In this document: piece by piece, positions 47,567 to 60,990 of the stretch
Layout: every line of letters begins with the position of its first letter
Numbering within the stretch: the first letter of the stretch is position 1
DNA from: Melieria omissa
Taxonomy: Eukaryota > Arthropoda > Insecta > Diptera > Ulidiidae
Length of the DNA stretch: 64,000 bases
Direction of reading: 5' to 3'
Assembly: GCA_963971225.1 (NCBI GenBank)
Contig: OZ020267.1
Coordinates: 152,883,920 to 152,947,919 of the forward strand
Notes under the pieces: model-generated
Database searches by the model: none
What the model was told of the DNA's origin: nothing
Seen by the model: the letters and a program-made list of their open reading frames with translations, nothing else
Made by a program: the position numbers and the translations under genes

Positions 47567-49420
47567 GTTGGATGTACGTGCAACTTGGAGCCTCTCTCTT
47601 CCAGTCATAATTCTCCGCCTCATTAAAGACTACAAACTGCACCAAACGCAGCTGCAGCGCGCAATTTCCGAAACGAAACGAAGCAATCAGCGACATACAA
47701 TCAGCATTTTTAATATGCACTGCCATGCATATTTCGCTCGAAGCTCTCCGAGGCGTCAGACGTCTTATTAAAAGAAATTTGCACTACCGCAGCAAACATC
47801 TTCCAGCCCCTTTCTGTCCATTCCGATTCCCATTCCCAGCCAAAGCCAAAGCCCATTCCATCCCATCATGTTTATCCGTCCATGTCCAATTGCAGAACTG
47901 CCACAAGAGATGCACAATTCCAGATTTCACATTCGCATTCGCATAAATTTCCGGGCACTTGCACTACTCCTGCACAACTGACCGCCATTATGGCTATTAT
48001 CCTTTTTATGCTGGCAGCACGAAGCCAGTGGTCGTACATGCCCGTACATACCCATTACTACCTTAACCGCTGCTAACCTCGCCTTATCGATGCCCAGGAA
48101 TCATTATTTCACACTTGCGGGCAGCGTGCAGCTTCCTTCCCAATCGTCGAGCCAGGCAGCCGCACAAGGCATTGCGACAGCCAACAGAAAAAGTGGCCAA
48201 ACAGCAGGCGAACTCACCAGTGGCAGCACACTTTGCGAATGCAGGAATTTCGGCCTTGCAAAACCAAAAAACATAATAAATTATGCCCGCAATTTTCAAT
48301 TTACACGCTTCTGCACTATAATTCAGCGTATTCTGACGTTTGCAACAACATTGAAAGAGTTCTGAATTGGTTTCTGCGCGCCGAAACATGAGACCATGTT
48401 TGAGACAAAGTCTCGGCATTTCGGCCTTTTGCCACTCACATCTCCAGTTCGCGTAAATTCGAACACAAAACGCAACGCAGCGCTGTGTTTGGGCACTGTG
48501 CAAAGTTGGCAGAGAAAAGACTGCTACAGCCGCAAGTCAGAGCCACATTGGCGAGATCGTATCGAATTATGCTGCAGTCGCAGAGACAGCAGCAACTGCT
48601 CGCAGCCGCGTCAAATGCTGGCAAAACTTGCGAGCGCACAACTTGCTGATGAGCCGCGCCAGATAGCTGAAGAACTAATATTTCTCTGAATGCTGCGCAG
48701 ACATGCGCGTACGTTACGTTTGCACGTTACCTAGAAATGGAAATTCAAGTTTAGATGATCTTCGCAAAGGCAACCAGCCAGTCAGCTCGCCAAGCAGCCT
48801 AAACGCTGCTAGCCGCATCCACTCGTTTGGCCATTTGCAGTGTAGCGTACGAAACGGAAATGGTCGCGTTAAAAACGCAAAGATCAAAAACTTGCCTACA
48901 CGGATATGGCCAGCAGCCGCTAGACGCGCACGTACCGGCCCAGACCAGTCTGCGAGCACATACACTCACACACACACGAATGCGAATGTCGCCAGCGAAT
49001 GGCCAAGTTATGCTGGACGCGGCTTTTGTAAACGAGCGGCGCACTGGAGGTTGCGTCCGTTCATCGTGTGGCTAGTTACGCAGGACGACAGCAAACATCG
49101 ATCGCAATAAATTATCGATTAGGCGAGGTGGCTGCGCGCTGCATTGGTAACTAGCCAACAATGCAGCCACACATGGCAACTGGCCGAAGCAGAGACGTAT
49201 ACATACTTACACATGCATACATATAGTATGTAAGTATATCGAAAGCGATCAGAATTCCTTGCTTCAATTGCCGAATGCAAGTCTAGTCAGGGTGGCCAGA
49301 CTATGTGAGATGGAAACTGTATATGGATCGGTTTTATAATCTGGTCATTTACATTTTTTGGGCAATTATCAATTAAAATACTTAAAAAACGCCTTATTCA
49401 ACTCTCTACAATAAAACTAA
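47567..49420. other. No gene recognised; non-coding stretch
   Basis: Several overlapping frames of 60-140 codons on both strands, 48084-49110, without recognisable domains. A TATG/TACA-rich palindromic stretch lies near 49200-49240. Confidence 0.45.
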
Positions 49421-49422
49421 TA

Positions 49423-50711
49423 GGGGTACCGGTTAATTCGTGCGGTTTTTTTTTTGGGAAAATTGAAGCTTTATTGTGAAAAAATGGTTACAAATTTAAT
49501 ATTCAAAGTATTGTCCATCACCAGCTATAAATTTTTCCCATTTTTCTGGCAATTCGTATTCGTGAATTGAAAAGAAATTGAAAGAATTGAATTTCTGAAA
49601 AATTCGGCCGGCTTTTCCGCTATCCACGAATCGATCCAATTTTTTACTACTTCATAATTGGACAAGTGCTGGTCAGCCAGGCCATGTTGCATTGATCGAA
49701 AGAGATAGTAATCGGATGGCGCAAGGTCTGGACTATACGGCGGGTGAGGTAGGACATACCATTTGAGCGTTTCAAGGTAGGTTTTGACGACCTGTGCAAC
49801 ATGTGGCCGAGCATTGTCATGTTGCAAAATTACCTTGCCGAGCCTTTGTTCATATTCCGGCCGTTTTTCGCGCAGTGCTCGGCTCAAACGCATCAATTGA
49901 TCCCCTGTGATCGTTTCATTCGGTTGCAACCGCTCATAATAGATCACACCCAGCTGGTCCCACCAAATACACAGCATAACCTTCAGGCCATGAATATTCT
50001 GAACGGCCGTCGATGATGATGCATGGCCGGGGTATCCATACGTTGCTCGACGTTTTGGATTATCGTAATGGACCCACTTTTCATCGCCAGTGACAATTCG
50101 ATGCAAAACACTTTTTCTTTTGTGCCGTTGAAGCAGTTGTTCACACGTGAAAAATCGGCGTTCGACGTCTCTTAACTTCAATTCATACGGCACCCAATGG
50201 CCTACCTTCCGGATCATTCCCATTGCTTTTAGACGATCGGAAATGGTTTGTTGAGCGACGCCAAGTGATTTTGCAAGTTCTTCTTGCGTTTGGGATGGAT
50301 CTTGGTCGAGCAATGTCTTTAATTCGTGATCTTCAAACTTTTTTGGCTGTCCGGGCCGTTCATCGTCCTCTAAGTAAAAATTGCCACTTTTAAACTGTGC
50401 AAACCACTTCTGGCACATACGCTCAGCTAGAGCATGCACACCATACACTTCCACCAAAATACGATGACTTTCGGCAGCGTTTTTCTTCATATTAAAGTAA
50501 TAAATAAGTACTCCCCTCAAAAACACTTTATTCGGCACAAAATTCGACATTTTCAGAGTAAAAAAAAGTATTGTTGTTTACGCTTCAGCTAAATGACACA
50601 TACTGATTCTGAAACTATATGACAATAGCTTTCCAACACATATTTGTAATCACTGTTCACAAATCAAGTTACGACATCTGTTAGAAAACCGCATGAATTA
50701 ACCGGTACCCC
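49423..50711 (-). mobile_element. Complete mariner transposon
   Basis: A 1,289-bp element flanked by TA on both sides (49421-49422, 50712-50713). The 28-bp terminal inverted repeats begin GGGGTACCGGTTAATTC and differ at only two positions. The single gene runs right to left and encodes a DD34D transposase. Element and repeat lengths are those usual for mariner. The near-identical ends and almost full-length gene indicate a fairly young insertion. Confidence 0.9.
49496..50550 (-). pseudogene. Mariner transposase, DD34D, frameshifted at C-terminus
   Basis: The frame opens at ATG 50548-50550 and runs 341 codons to TAG at 49525-49527. The N-terminal half holds two helix-turn-helix segments (CQKWFAQFKSG; TQEELAKSLGVAQQTISDRL) and the linker WVPYEL, a variant of WVPHEL. 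The catalytic triad is complete: TGDE, HDNARPH, then 34 residues on the final D in YSPDLAPSDYYLF. After FFRN the protein departs from the family; the expected tail motif (LPEKWEKF...GQYFEY) is present in another frame, ending at TAA 49496-49498. Three TTCAATT copies at 49564-49596 (minus strand) suggest an insertion of about 20 bp. It resembles the mellifera/capitata-type mariners, an impression only. Activity is doubtful. Confidence 0.88.
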
Positions 50712-50713
50712 TA

Positions 50714-53700
50714 CTAAGTCCACCGCTAGCGTATTTCAGCGAAATTTGTTCAATGCGTGCTGACTAAATCGTCGATAAAGTGGCACGCAAGCCACAGTTC
50801 AATGACAGCGTTTTGTGCTAATCATAGTCCACGTGCGACGCGTTTCGAAGCACCGTCATACGAATATTTTCTCATTACCTTAACAGCAGTTTTTGTGAAA
50901 AAAAGAATACCCAACAATTTGAAATCATCACTCTTGGTGTAACACATTCATACATACAAACATGCTACAGTATCCCTAACTACTATGTTGCTCTATTAAG
51001 CTGCGCCTAATAACATAATGAGCACCTCACACCTCACCCACCAGTCTCACCATAATCTAACTCATCGTCATCATTATAATTATAACTCAACGATTCAAAC
51101 ACACACACACCTACAAAGCATCACCTATACTGCTTGGCAGTTTCCCAGCGCACGAGTGGCCGCAGCAGTCAAACTTCACAGCAACTTCCTCAGCAAAGGG
51201 CTGAACGCTTCGTACGAGTATTGGAGCCACTACCAGCGAGTAGCAGAGCGTTTTCGAAGAGGTGTTTTTAATCGATCGATCGTATCGCATGCAACCAATC
51301 TCTATAATAATGCTCCTCATATATTATTATTACACTTATGGCAGAGCTGCTGATTGTTTCCACCTCTTCACGTTCTCCTCTTCGCACACACTTTCTGCGG
51401 TGCCTACGGCTGACTGGCTGGCGCGCTCTGGACATTCGCCAATAAACCGGGTCACTAACACATTTGGCAATCTTATTATCTTTTCTTACTCAATGGGTTG
51501 CATCGAAGGGATATAAGGTTGAGTTAATTTTCTACAGGGTCTTTCTAGCAAGATCACTCAGACCCATATCACCTTTGCCGGTTTGAGTGCATACTTTCTA
51601 GCTGGTCTGAATTATAGTCTCACCCTATATTCAACAAAAATTTCCGTAATTTTTTAATCCTGGTTTCATTTTTAACCCAACTGCAGCCAATAGCTTTCAC
51701 AGGTTTCTGCAGTGGCGTGTGACATATCATGCACAGGATCCCCTACCCCTGCTTTTTGTAAACTGAGACCTGTCAGTGTTAAGTCTTCAGTTTCATGTCT
51801 TCAATGAACTTTTGCCGTACCCACACAGCAAGGCTGCTTGAATTTTAATTTTTTGCAAAATACTTTTCATTTTTCTTCGAAAAAATAAAAGTTCACCCCT
51901 TTTTCAACACCATTCCACCGCAGTGGATCTCATTCTTATCCGCAGCAAATCAAGGTTTCGTTGACAATGCTTTGTTTATTGCTCCCTTTTTGTGTGCCCC
52001 ATCCTCGTAAGGTTTCTTTGCGGCCCCGCACACGCTGACCGCAACATTCACCAACTCGGCGCAGATTTTGTGTGGCGCGCCCATGCCGCAGCACTTAATG
52101 CGTACCTGACCGCATGAAGATGATGAGCTGCCGCCGGATTTTCGTGTGCCGCTGCCGCAACCCTGCGCGGCTATAATACGAAATTGTGCTTGTTATTAAG
52201 ATAAGCATGCGATAGTGGGCCCATTCACCGAGAGAACTCGCATACCTTCGGTTGCCTTTGAGAGTCTGAGTGGAAGATTTCGTGTGCTGCCTACCGCCTC
52301 ACTCACACTGTGGGGCTTCTTAATAATAATATTGTTTACGTGACATTTGATTTATTATGCATATTTTGACAGATTACCAGCCAGACAACTGCAGTTTCAC
52401 GGCTACCGTTCGGTGTGACTTGCCGTGTAGGCGACACTCTCACAAGGACAATGAATCTGGATTGCAACTGTGTTGCTTTTTAGAACTGTGCGTTAAACGA
52501 AATTGAGTGTCAAGCCGATTTTTAACGTTTCAGAGCGTTGCTTTCCTCACAGAAAAATATTGCAATGCATTTCGGATTGATGTCCTTACTATTTGTAGGA
52601 GGCTAAATATATACACATGTATAATATTTCGACATCAGCTAACATCAGCAACATCGCTGCCTCCTAAGCTGACAGTTGACTGTGCCTGTCAAAGCGTCCG
52701 CTGCTTTAAGGCGATTAAATACTCGCACGAACGCGGACTGCGCCAACGGCCACGAACCCCACGCTGGAAGCTTAGAGAAGTGCATTTTTGGCTTCAGAAC
52801 CAAACTAAAAGATTACGTGGGTTTTAAGATGACAGCTGCTTTTGATGTTCAGGGGCAAAGAAGTGCGCAGGCGCAGCAGCAACTTTGAACAACGAAAACG
52901 AATCATGTTTAGGATTGAAATTTTAATTAAAATTTCATTTAATAAAAGGACACAAATTTGAATGAATAACATCAACTGTTGATGTCTCTTCAGCAATGAA
53001 GTATTTTTGTATTTCCAAATTTTTATCGGCTTGAATAAATCTTTCGACTTCATGCAAGCGCATTCTATGTGCCTGCAGCTACCAAACACACCTCGCCGAC
53101 TGCGGGTCAATTTGATAAATTGATATTTTGATGCGCGTCCCAACGGACAGCAGAACAGCTGAACAGGTTGAGGAATCCCAAGCGCACCTCCACCAACACC
53201 AAAAGGGTTCGCTATCGCAGTCACAATCAGCCACAATCGGCCGGCAGTGGCTTTGATCGCACGACGACGAAAACAGACGCAGAGGCACTCGCCAGTCTCA
53301 CAGACAAGTGCGTCACCGAGCCGCAGACATGTCATTTAATTAAAAACACACGCACACACACCCGAAAGGGATCAACAGCGCCGATAAAACATGTCGTTGG
53401 TTGATTTGGCTTGGCTGTGCCCAAATGCTGCGCTCCGGCCAGCTGTGCGCCGCGCATCTGCACTGCTTCGCTTTTTGTTATTCCTCAATTTGTGTTTGAT
53501 TCGTTACGATTGTTTGCCAACAACTTGAGAATGTTTCGTATGCATGTCGCCTTAATTAAAAACAGGTTCAACCAACCGAACCCAAGTTGTATAAACAAAT
53601 TTTCAAACGACTTTAAAGAGGCAGGTGGGGCATGACAGGGGGCGGCCAATATAATTCAATTTTTTGCAAATGCATAAATTATTCCTCAACGCTGAGTATA

Positions 53701-55764
53701 AATTTTCCTGTAATTACACAATAAACTTTCACAAAATTGAATTGAAGTTTGCCTCGTTTTTACAACCATATCGCCACACTTCATTTTACCGTTGGCTTTG
53801 TTTTTTCAAAAATCGAATTTTCACTTGGGCCAATATTTGCGCTGCTCCAAGTTTACAATGTGTGTGAACGTACTCCATACCGGAGAATGATGGGCGCTGA
53901 GGCCTGGACATGGTCGGGGCCGAAGTATGGGTGTGCGTCGGTGCAGCGGTTTTATCATTTCTTGTTTTTATTGCTGCAACATTAAATGTCAACAATTATT
54001 GTGAAAAGAGGTGCGTGTACACCACACCAATCGATGTTGTTGTAGTTGTTATTGGAAAATCGAACGATAGTGTCATAAATGTGACAGCCGATAAAGATCG
54101 GTTTTATGTGTGAAGTGCAACATTTTGTTTTTCTTTTTTAAAAGAGGCTACACTGTGAGATTTACGGGACATAAAGTGACACAAAAAATTTAAGAAATTT
54201 TGTCTTTTACGTAAAAATTGTACAATATCTGCTTAACTGAAATAAAAGGATCGTCAAGTTGCAGTGAGAAGTCCAAAAGATTTCATAAAAGTTAAAAAAA
54301 TTCGGCTTTCGTAGTGTGTGTCATAGTTAACGTTTATAGAACCACTGAATTTTTATGGAAACCCAATAGAACCAATCGGCTGTGTACATATTTATATACA
54401 ATCGTGAAGAACTCATTTCCACCACTCCACAAATTGTTCGATTCTCCTAGTTCCTTCTTTATTATTTGGTCGTGTTTCCCGGCCCGCCGCATTGTTTACT
54501 TGCAATAAAGATATTCCTCGACGATAAGACTGCAATAATGCTGAATGTGTTTGTTTTGCATTAAGCAACTTAAACGCGTCCAACCGCAAATATTGGTTTA
54601 TTGATATTTTGATTACGAATTGAACTCAATTATTTTCCAGAGGTGAAAAATCATATGAAACCGTTACCGAGTTACCTTTGGCAGCGATCGGCGCAAACAC
54701 TTGAAGTGTCTACTTGCCAAGTAGAAAATAAGCTGCATCGAGTGCCGAGTCATACGAACGTGTTGCACGTCAAAGTCCATCAACTGAGACTCGAAAACTG
54801 CATTACAACCCGGGCCGTGCAATGCCGTCAACTACATGTGTAGCATACACGTATGTACATATGTATGTATGCATGTATAGATGTGTGTACTCCTGCTTGG
54901 GTTCGAGACACATCTTACACATTTCACACCGTCTGGCTAGTGCGCCAATCAGGTCAGAAGCGCGCTGCTCTGGCGTAGACTTGTCAGCCAGATACGCCGA
55001 ACTTATGGAACCGCACAATCTTACATTCATACATGTGTTCATATGTTCATACATACATATATGCAAAGTCATACACGACTTTGCACTAAACACTACGCAG
55101 AAAGCGGCCAGCAGACGCTGTGGAACAGTGAAAAATTGGAATCGCAGAATGAATCTTAAAATCTCTTTAAATCTCTTTCGCAGACGTGTGCAACAGCGAA
55201 ACGAAACACAGAACAACACGGACGCGGCAAGCGAAAAAATGTGCAAAAACATTCGTACAGAACGCCACAAGACGTACAAAGGCTGGCAACAAAATAATGA
55301 ACGAAACGCGAAACGCGCCAAAGACGCGACTTTCGGTCGCCAGAGCTGTCAGTTTTATAATAGCCAGGCTAAAGGAAGGCACGAAACGCGAATGCGGATG
55401 CTGACGCCGGCATCGGCACCACCGTTCAGGCCGATGCCGATGCCAGCGCTGATGCGGCAGCTCTGACTCTGGCTGCTGATGCTGAATATGTTGTGTTGCA
55501 TGCCACAACTGTTGCTCCGGCCAATGCTGCTTCAGCACACTTTTGTTGGATTATGCAGTGAAACAAAATAAATATTGCCGAAGAAGTGGAGCGAAGCACA
55601 GACAAGAGCCGTTGTAAGCTGCCAATGTTGCAGCAACAAAATTATGTAAATAATCCGATTGTCATAGCCAGAACTGTTCCAATATTATTGTAACGTTTCA
55701 GTTCCAGATCGACCTAATTTTGAAATATCACAAACACATTATGTATGTATGAGTGTAAATATAT
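50714..55764. other. No gene recognised; non-coding stretch
   Basis: Contains AC runs (about 51101-51113 and 53346-53360), a TATG array (54849-54880) and overlapping frames of up to 214 codons on the plus strand (54822-55466) opposed by minus-strand frames (172 and 123 codons). These lack domains and are probably chance. Confidence 0.45.
54849..54880. repeat. TATG/GTAC microsatellite
   Basis: Imperfect ACGTATGTACATATGTATG-type array. Confidence 0.65.
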
Positions 55765-55940
55765 ACATTTAGGGTGTTTCTAAAGATTTTTAATTATAGG
55801 TTTTCGTGTGACATACTTATTTATGGTTATTAAAAGCAAGTTCCACATAAATCTGAATGCAGTTTTAACAACCAACATGTGAGAGACTTAGCACATACAT
55901 GCCAAATATTTTCGCCATCGGTAGGAACCTCCCACATTTA

Positions 55941-56038
55941 TCATTTGCATTCGGTAAACTTTGCTTGGAATTGCCAGAAATAGTGTTTGCCTTCAACTTT
56001 AACCCATTTATCACGCAGCCGTTCAATCGCGATTTTAG
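55941..56038 (-). pseudogene. Fossil of a mariner-like transposase C-terminus
   Basis: Read on the minus strand, the frame ending at TGA 55941-55943 gives IAIERLRDKWVKVEGKHYFW followed by about ten residues. The pattern I-x-x-L-R-D-K-W-x-K-V/C-x-E-x-x-G-x-Y-F is the usual last stretch of mariner-family transposases. A stop lies just upstream in the same frame. GGGTGTTTCTAAAGATTTTT at 55773-55792, about 150 bases beyond the stop, could be the element's terminal repeat. The rest of the transposase and the other end were not found, so this is a 5'-truncated relic, unrelated in sequence to the mariner at 49423-50711. Confidence 0.45.
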
Positions 56039-56089
56039 ATCAGATAGCGATTTATTCAATCCATGTGGCTTTCAATAAATAACTCTCGA

Positions 56090-57690
56090 AATTCAAGTCA
56101 TTTTTCGGCAACTTCAAGCCTTAAGCAATATTTTATTTTTGTACCTTTCCGCATTCAAATACTCAGCGAGATTTATAAGCTGCGCATTTTCTACGTATTT
56201 GGTTTACGCGACTAGTGTTGGGTGATTTCCAAAGAATTCGCAACTCCAATTCCTATTTTCGCAAAAACGCTTTGTGACCTTTTATCCTATTAAAAACATA
56301 AATCTTCGTATAAAAAAAAACGCTAAAGCGAAGATTCGCAGGCGACGTCCAGCGCGGCGGGACAACGCCAAAGACCTTCAAAGTGTGATAAAATGAATTA
56401 TTTGCCGCCATAAAGCCAAACGAGCGCAGAAAGACCAGCCGCACCAGAATCGTAAAATCATAAACGACAAGAAGAGCAGCCACAAGCCGACCAACCAACT
56501 CCATAGGTGATGAACAGCGCACCGGCCGAAACGCAAAGCCGCACACAGTCCGCCCATGTGCGCCGATTTCCGCGCAGAGATTGTGCGAGTATTTCACGTA
56601 CGTATTTTCCTCCGTGCGTACCGCAACCAGAAAACATCACTGCATCCTTCACGCAGACGTGTGCTATCGCAGAAATCTCACGTACAATTTCATCTGCAAG
56701 CGCAGTGCGACAAGCAGGGCCGACGCGCCGCGCAATTAATCATAAGGCAAATGCGCGCAGGCGTAGCAACGGCAGTGCATTTGGCTGCTATAAAAGGGAT
56801 GCGCACAAACGCCCAGCCACTCGGCCTGGCCGTGCGCCACACCTCACCACACCGCGCCAGCAACAGAAATTGTTTACAACTAAAATGCAAATCACATTTC
56901 AGGTCGAGTGTGGCAAAAGCACATCAGTTAAGCTTCAGGAAAATAAATTCCAAAACGATTGGTTCTACGTGATTGCGTGTCAAATTGGATTTGAGGGCTT
57001 TTGTGCGCTCAGTCGGCTCGTTGCTCGCGCGTTCCGTCCACGTTCTACGTGCCGGCGTGTGACGACCGGCTGAGTGGCAGTAAAACCACGACAGCAACCA
57101 AAACGAGGAAAACACTGGAAACTATGCAGAGCTCTGACATGAGAAACGCGCATTTCTACTCCCGATTCCAGGTTCATTTCACCATTCACCATTCACCATT
57201 TCGTTGCCGTCTCCATTTTTTCAGTTGCCGCTCAACTTCCACGATTGGAGATTACGCTATGTTGGCTGTGCTGTATCGGATTTGCTTTTGTTGGCTCTTT
57301 TAAAGCTTCACGCGCATGCGCAACCAATCGCTTGATTGGATTTTATTGTTGTGCGCTGCCGTTGCACATTGCTCTGCCGCATTTCGTTGCGAGTTTTCTT
57401 TTGAGAGGAGCATGAAAAATTACGTCAGGATTAGGCGCATGAGACAGGAAAGAACAGAATGACGGGAAATAAGCATAATAAATTTCCAAAAAAAATTAAA
57501 ATAATACAGATTAAACTGCAATAACATTATAATTTAATGCACATGCACACAACAATGACAAATTAAAGATTCAACTTTAAACCTAAAATTAATGTCTTTT
57601 TTCGAAACTATAAACGTAAAAAACGAGGCTGTAGCTCCCGGCAGCCTTCACCGCCAATTGTAGCACAAATATTTCGTATTCTTAGTTCTA
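56090..57690. other. No gene recognised; stop-poor stretch with a TATA-like site
   Basis: From 56500 to 57300 overlapping frames of up to 188 codons open on both strands. A perfect TATAAAAG occurs at 56789-56796, but no good initiator is seen 30 bases downstream. No domain-bearing protein is recognised. Confidence 0.4.
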
Positions 57691-57693
57691 GGA

Positions 57694-57931
57694 AAGGCGA
57701 ATTCATACAGGTGATAGCGTAAGGGCAACAACAAAATTTCAATGTATTTTGTTTTTGTTTTCTCGGTTTAGAATGGCAAAATCAGCCAATCAGAGCTTCC
57801 TCTTTCAAAGCTTTCTTTTTCATTTTTAAACTGTCAAAGTTTTAAACAGGCATTTTGACAATATAAACCTTTCCCACCACAAAAAAATCAAATCAGCTGA
57901 TTCAACGAGCTCACCTGTATTAATTCGCCTT
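57694..57931. mobile_element. 238-bp inverted-repeat miniature element
   Basis: The ends are AAGGCGAATTCATACAGGTG at 57694 and, on the opposite strand of the right end, AAGGCGAATTAATACAGGTG: a 21-bp inverted repeat with one mismatch. The flanks (TTCTAGGA and GCTCGTTC) give no clear target duplication. The interior is non-coding. A DNA transposon derivative is likely, but the superfamily is not assigned. Confidence 0.55.
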
Positions 57932-58425
57932 GCTCGTTCTATGTTACCTTTTGCAGTCATCAACTACCGATCAATTTTAAGGCAACTAGAATTTATTTTC
58001 CAAACAGCAGAAACTTACCTGAAAAGGAAAGAGAAAAAATTTCATCAATTGGTTAATTGTACAAAAAACTCAGAGAATTACTACTAAATGCAATAACAAT
58101 TTTGACCTCCACACACACACACACATACACGTAAATGTTGATTTCCCCTCTTTAAAATGCCTGAAGGAAATTATCTAATTAAATTAAGAGTCCTTCTGGC
58201 ATTAATCTCTGTTGCCGAGAAGTTGTTGTGCGATTCCCACATAAATGATCTGGCAACGCAGCAAGTCTCTGGGCGGCCGCATCATTTGTCCACTTGTCCG
58301 GTTGTCTGGCAATGTTCTACCACATGTAGGGGCCACACTCTCGCCAATGAGTTGTTACTTCTCGTTCAATTCACTGCCACGCAAATATGTACTAAGCGCC
58401 ACCTGAATTAATGACACCAGCAGTA

Positions 58426-58480
58426 ACATACATACACATTCATACGTACATACATATGTACATACATGTGTACATATGTA
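58426..58480. repeat. CATA/TATG microsatellite
   Basis: Palindromic run of ACATAC and TACATATGTA units over about 55 bases. Confidence 0.7.
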
Positions 58481-58742
58481 GGTGCAACGAAATAAGTGCA
58501 ATAAAAGAAAAATCTGCAGAAAATCACACAAACGAAACGAAGCCAGTGGTGGCGTGCGCATCGGATAAAAATCGTCGGTATCCTGGGCACTATGCCACTT
58601 TTTTTGCCCTGGCAAAGGCTGATCTCCGTCTGCACGACTTCTGCACATTCGATCGACCGGCAAGCGGCACGCTGTCCCATGCTCGAGCGACGACGTTGCC
58701 AAAGCGATGCTGTATTGGTCACACAACATACACACGTACACC

Positions 58743-58762
58743 CATACATACATACATACATC
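58743..58762. repeat. CATA microsatellite
   Basis: Four to five CATA units in a row. Confidence 0.7.
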
Positions 58763-60990
58763 AAGCAAAAGTCGAATGAATGAGCCAAAAGGGGCAGCAA
58801 CAAAAAACAACCAAGCAGACGTGTGTCGCCACTTCGACGCCTGTCTGAGTGTGGAGCGTTCTTCAGCGACACGTAGCAGGCATTTATTTCGGTTAAGTTT
58901 GAGGTTGTGGCTACCCGCCTGTCAACCCGTTCATCAGTCCGAGCGTTTACAAGTCAGCACAGCCAATGCTCATTTAATTAAAAATCCCATGTTGGTGTTG
59001 AAGTGGAAAGTTTTTAATTAAAACACACATTTTAAAGTGAATAATTGTGTATCCTTCAGGGTAGTTTTGGCGTTACTCCCGTGTAAGATACTTTTATTTA
59101 TGTGTTGTTAATTAAAATGCAAATTACAGCTGTAGGAATTATGGAAATTCTCAAAACTTAGCGCACTCTGAAAGTTGCTCCCGCGACAGGGGAACTCGGT
59201 ACGTTGGAAATCCTCTCTCGAGGCAATTGTGTAATTCCCTCGAAATTCTCTCATTTTATTTTCTTTTTTGGTCAGAAACAACTTCAAGGATGTCGGACAC
59301 CAAGTCCAGTCAGCCAATTCCCGCTCGCTCGCTATCGATGCCCATATTTATGAACTCGGCTGCTGAACTCTTTGCCGATGTAATAAAAACACTCCAAGCC
59401 ACATTCAACTAAATACGCAATAAATTAGTGGCTTTATGATATCAGCGCATAAACATCGATTTTATTACAATTTTATTACATGCGTTCAAGATAAACCGCA
59501 GAGCAGAGCAGAGAATATCATCGAACCCAGAAGAACGACAACCTGAAGCAAGCCGAAGCGAAGTGAAGCGAACCGCAGAACCGATCGCCAGTCACAACAA
59601 GCACACAAACACCAGACGCAATGTAGCAGGCGGCATCGAAATAAACGAGATTTCAATTTATTTGATTATCGGCAAACGACACAACCCAGCGAATTCGGGA
59701 CAGGAGCACGCGGCCGCCACAATGTAAAATGACAAGATGCGCGCATAGAAAAACTCGACGCAGTCCCACGGTAGTCACAACAGAGAGCCAACAACCGATT
59801 CAAACCCGGTCGGGCACTTATTGGAGGAGATAGCGACACGGAACCGCCGAAAACTCGAGCAGTGATAAAGCTTGAACTCGGCCAACCCAGCGGTCAGGCG
59901 ACAGCGATATAAAAATGAAATATGCTGCGTATTGTGTGTGCAGCATGCAACTCGTTGCCCGATGCTCGATAGCAGTGCCCCCAAACACACACTGATGGCC
60001 CCGATACTACGTCTGCCGGAATTGTGTCGACTAAAGACAAACTTTAAAGTTGGCCAGCGCATAAAGAGCCAAACACGAGCAGCGATTGTCATTTTTAAAG
60101 GGCACCCAAGGGATGCTGATTGGAAATTAAAGCCGAATGAGCGTTGACATCACATGGGGCAGGGGCTATTTAAAGAAGACATTCATGCGACACGTTCCCC
60201 AAGCAACGGGGAGTGTCATTAAAATTACATTTCAATGAACGCTGCGCAGAGTACTCGCACACACACATAGGTACAGCTGGGACACTAACACTTTCCAACA
60301 GTAACCATAATAACGCACGTTTATGAGGGCCAACATACATATGAGCATATAAAAATATCTTTTACTGCTCGTAATCGCATTCAGCAACAAACAAAACTGT
60401 GTTTACCAGTGATGCAAAAGCTGCTTGCTTAGCCTTTTAGGTCACAGATGAAATGGCACAGCTCACGTGCTGTGATTATCGCATTGTAATTTGGCAATAA
60501 TGACGCAGTGGTGAGGCGTATTTTCATTGCGAAAATATCATCTGATAAGTGTGCTGCGCCCTTCTCAGGCAACTTTATGCCCTTTGAACTCTGTCTACGG
60601 TTTCGACCAACAATGCACCAATTCAAAGCGACATTTAATGGGTCTCATGATCGCCAATCCAACACATAACAATGTACAATTAAATCTCGTTGGTGAGTTG
60701 ATGTGAAGATAACTTCTGTACTTTAGTTGTTGCAATTGTTGCATGTGTGAGTTTGATATATATTTTTTTTTTTGGCTGCGATCACCGACGAATCAACTGT
60801 ACTTATCGTGAAACCAACATGTAGACACATCGACATGCATGTGGGGAAATTCAATGCTGTAGTTCAATAACTCACCGCAGATACTTAATGGGGAAAAATG
60901 TAATTAATAAAAACAAAAACGCTGGAATAGCAAAGTAGTTTTTCAAGACTGCTGTCGTGATGTTGTTGACGGACAATATAATTTTATTAT

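Larger units (their letters stand above)
57932..60985. other. No gene recognised; non-coding stretch
   Basis: Contains a CA run near 58111-58126 and CATA arrays (58426-58480, 58743-58762). Overlapping chance frames occur on both strands between 58150 and 59020. Confidence 0.45.

Noticed and set aside
49200..49240. Inverted pair around ATACTTACA
   Set aside because: Falls in a TATG/TACA-rich microsatellite where short stems arise readily.
54822..55466. 214-codon open frame
   Set aside because: It starts inside a TATG microsatellite (giving repetitive YVHMYVCMY-type residues), is opposed by long minus-strand frames and has no domain.
56789..56796. TATAAAAG as a gene promoter
   Set aside because: The box is perfect but no good initiator or DPE lies at the required distance and no coding exon follows; kept only as a note.
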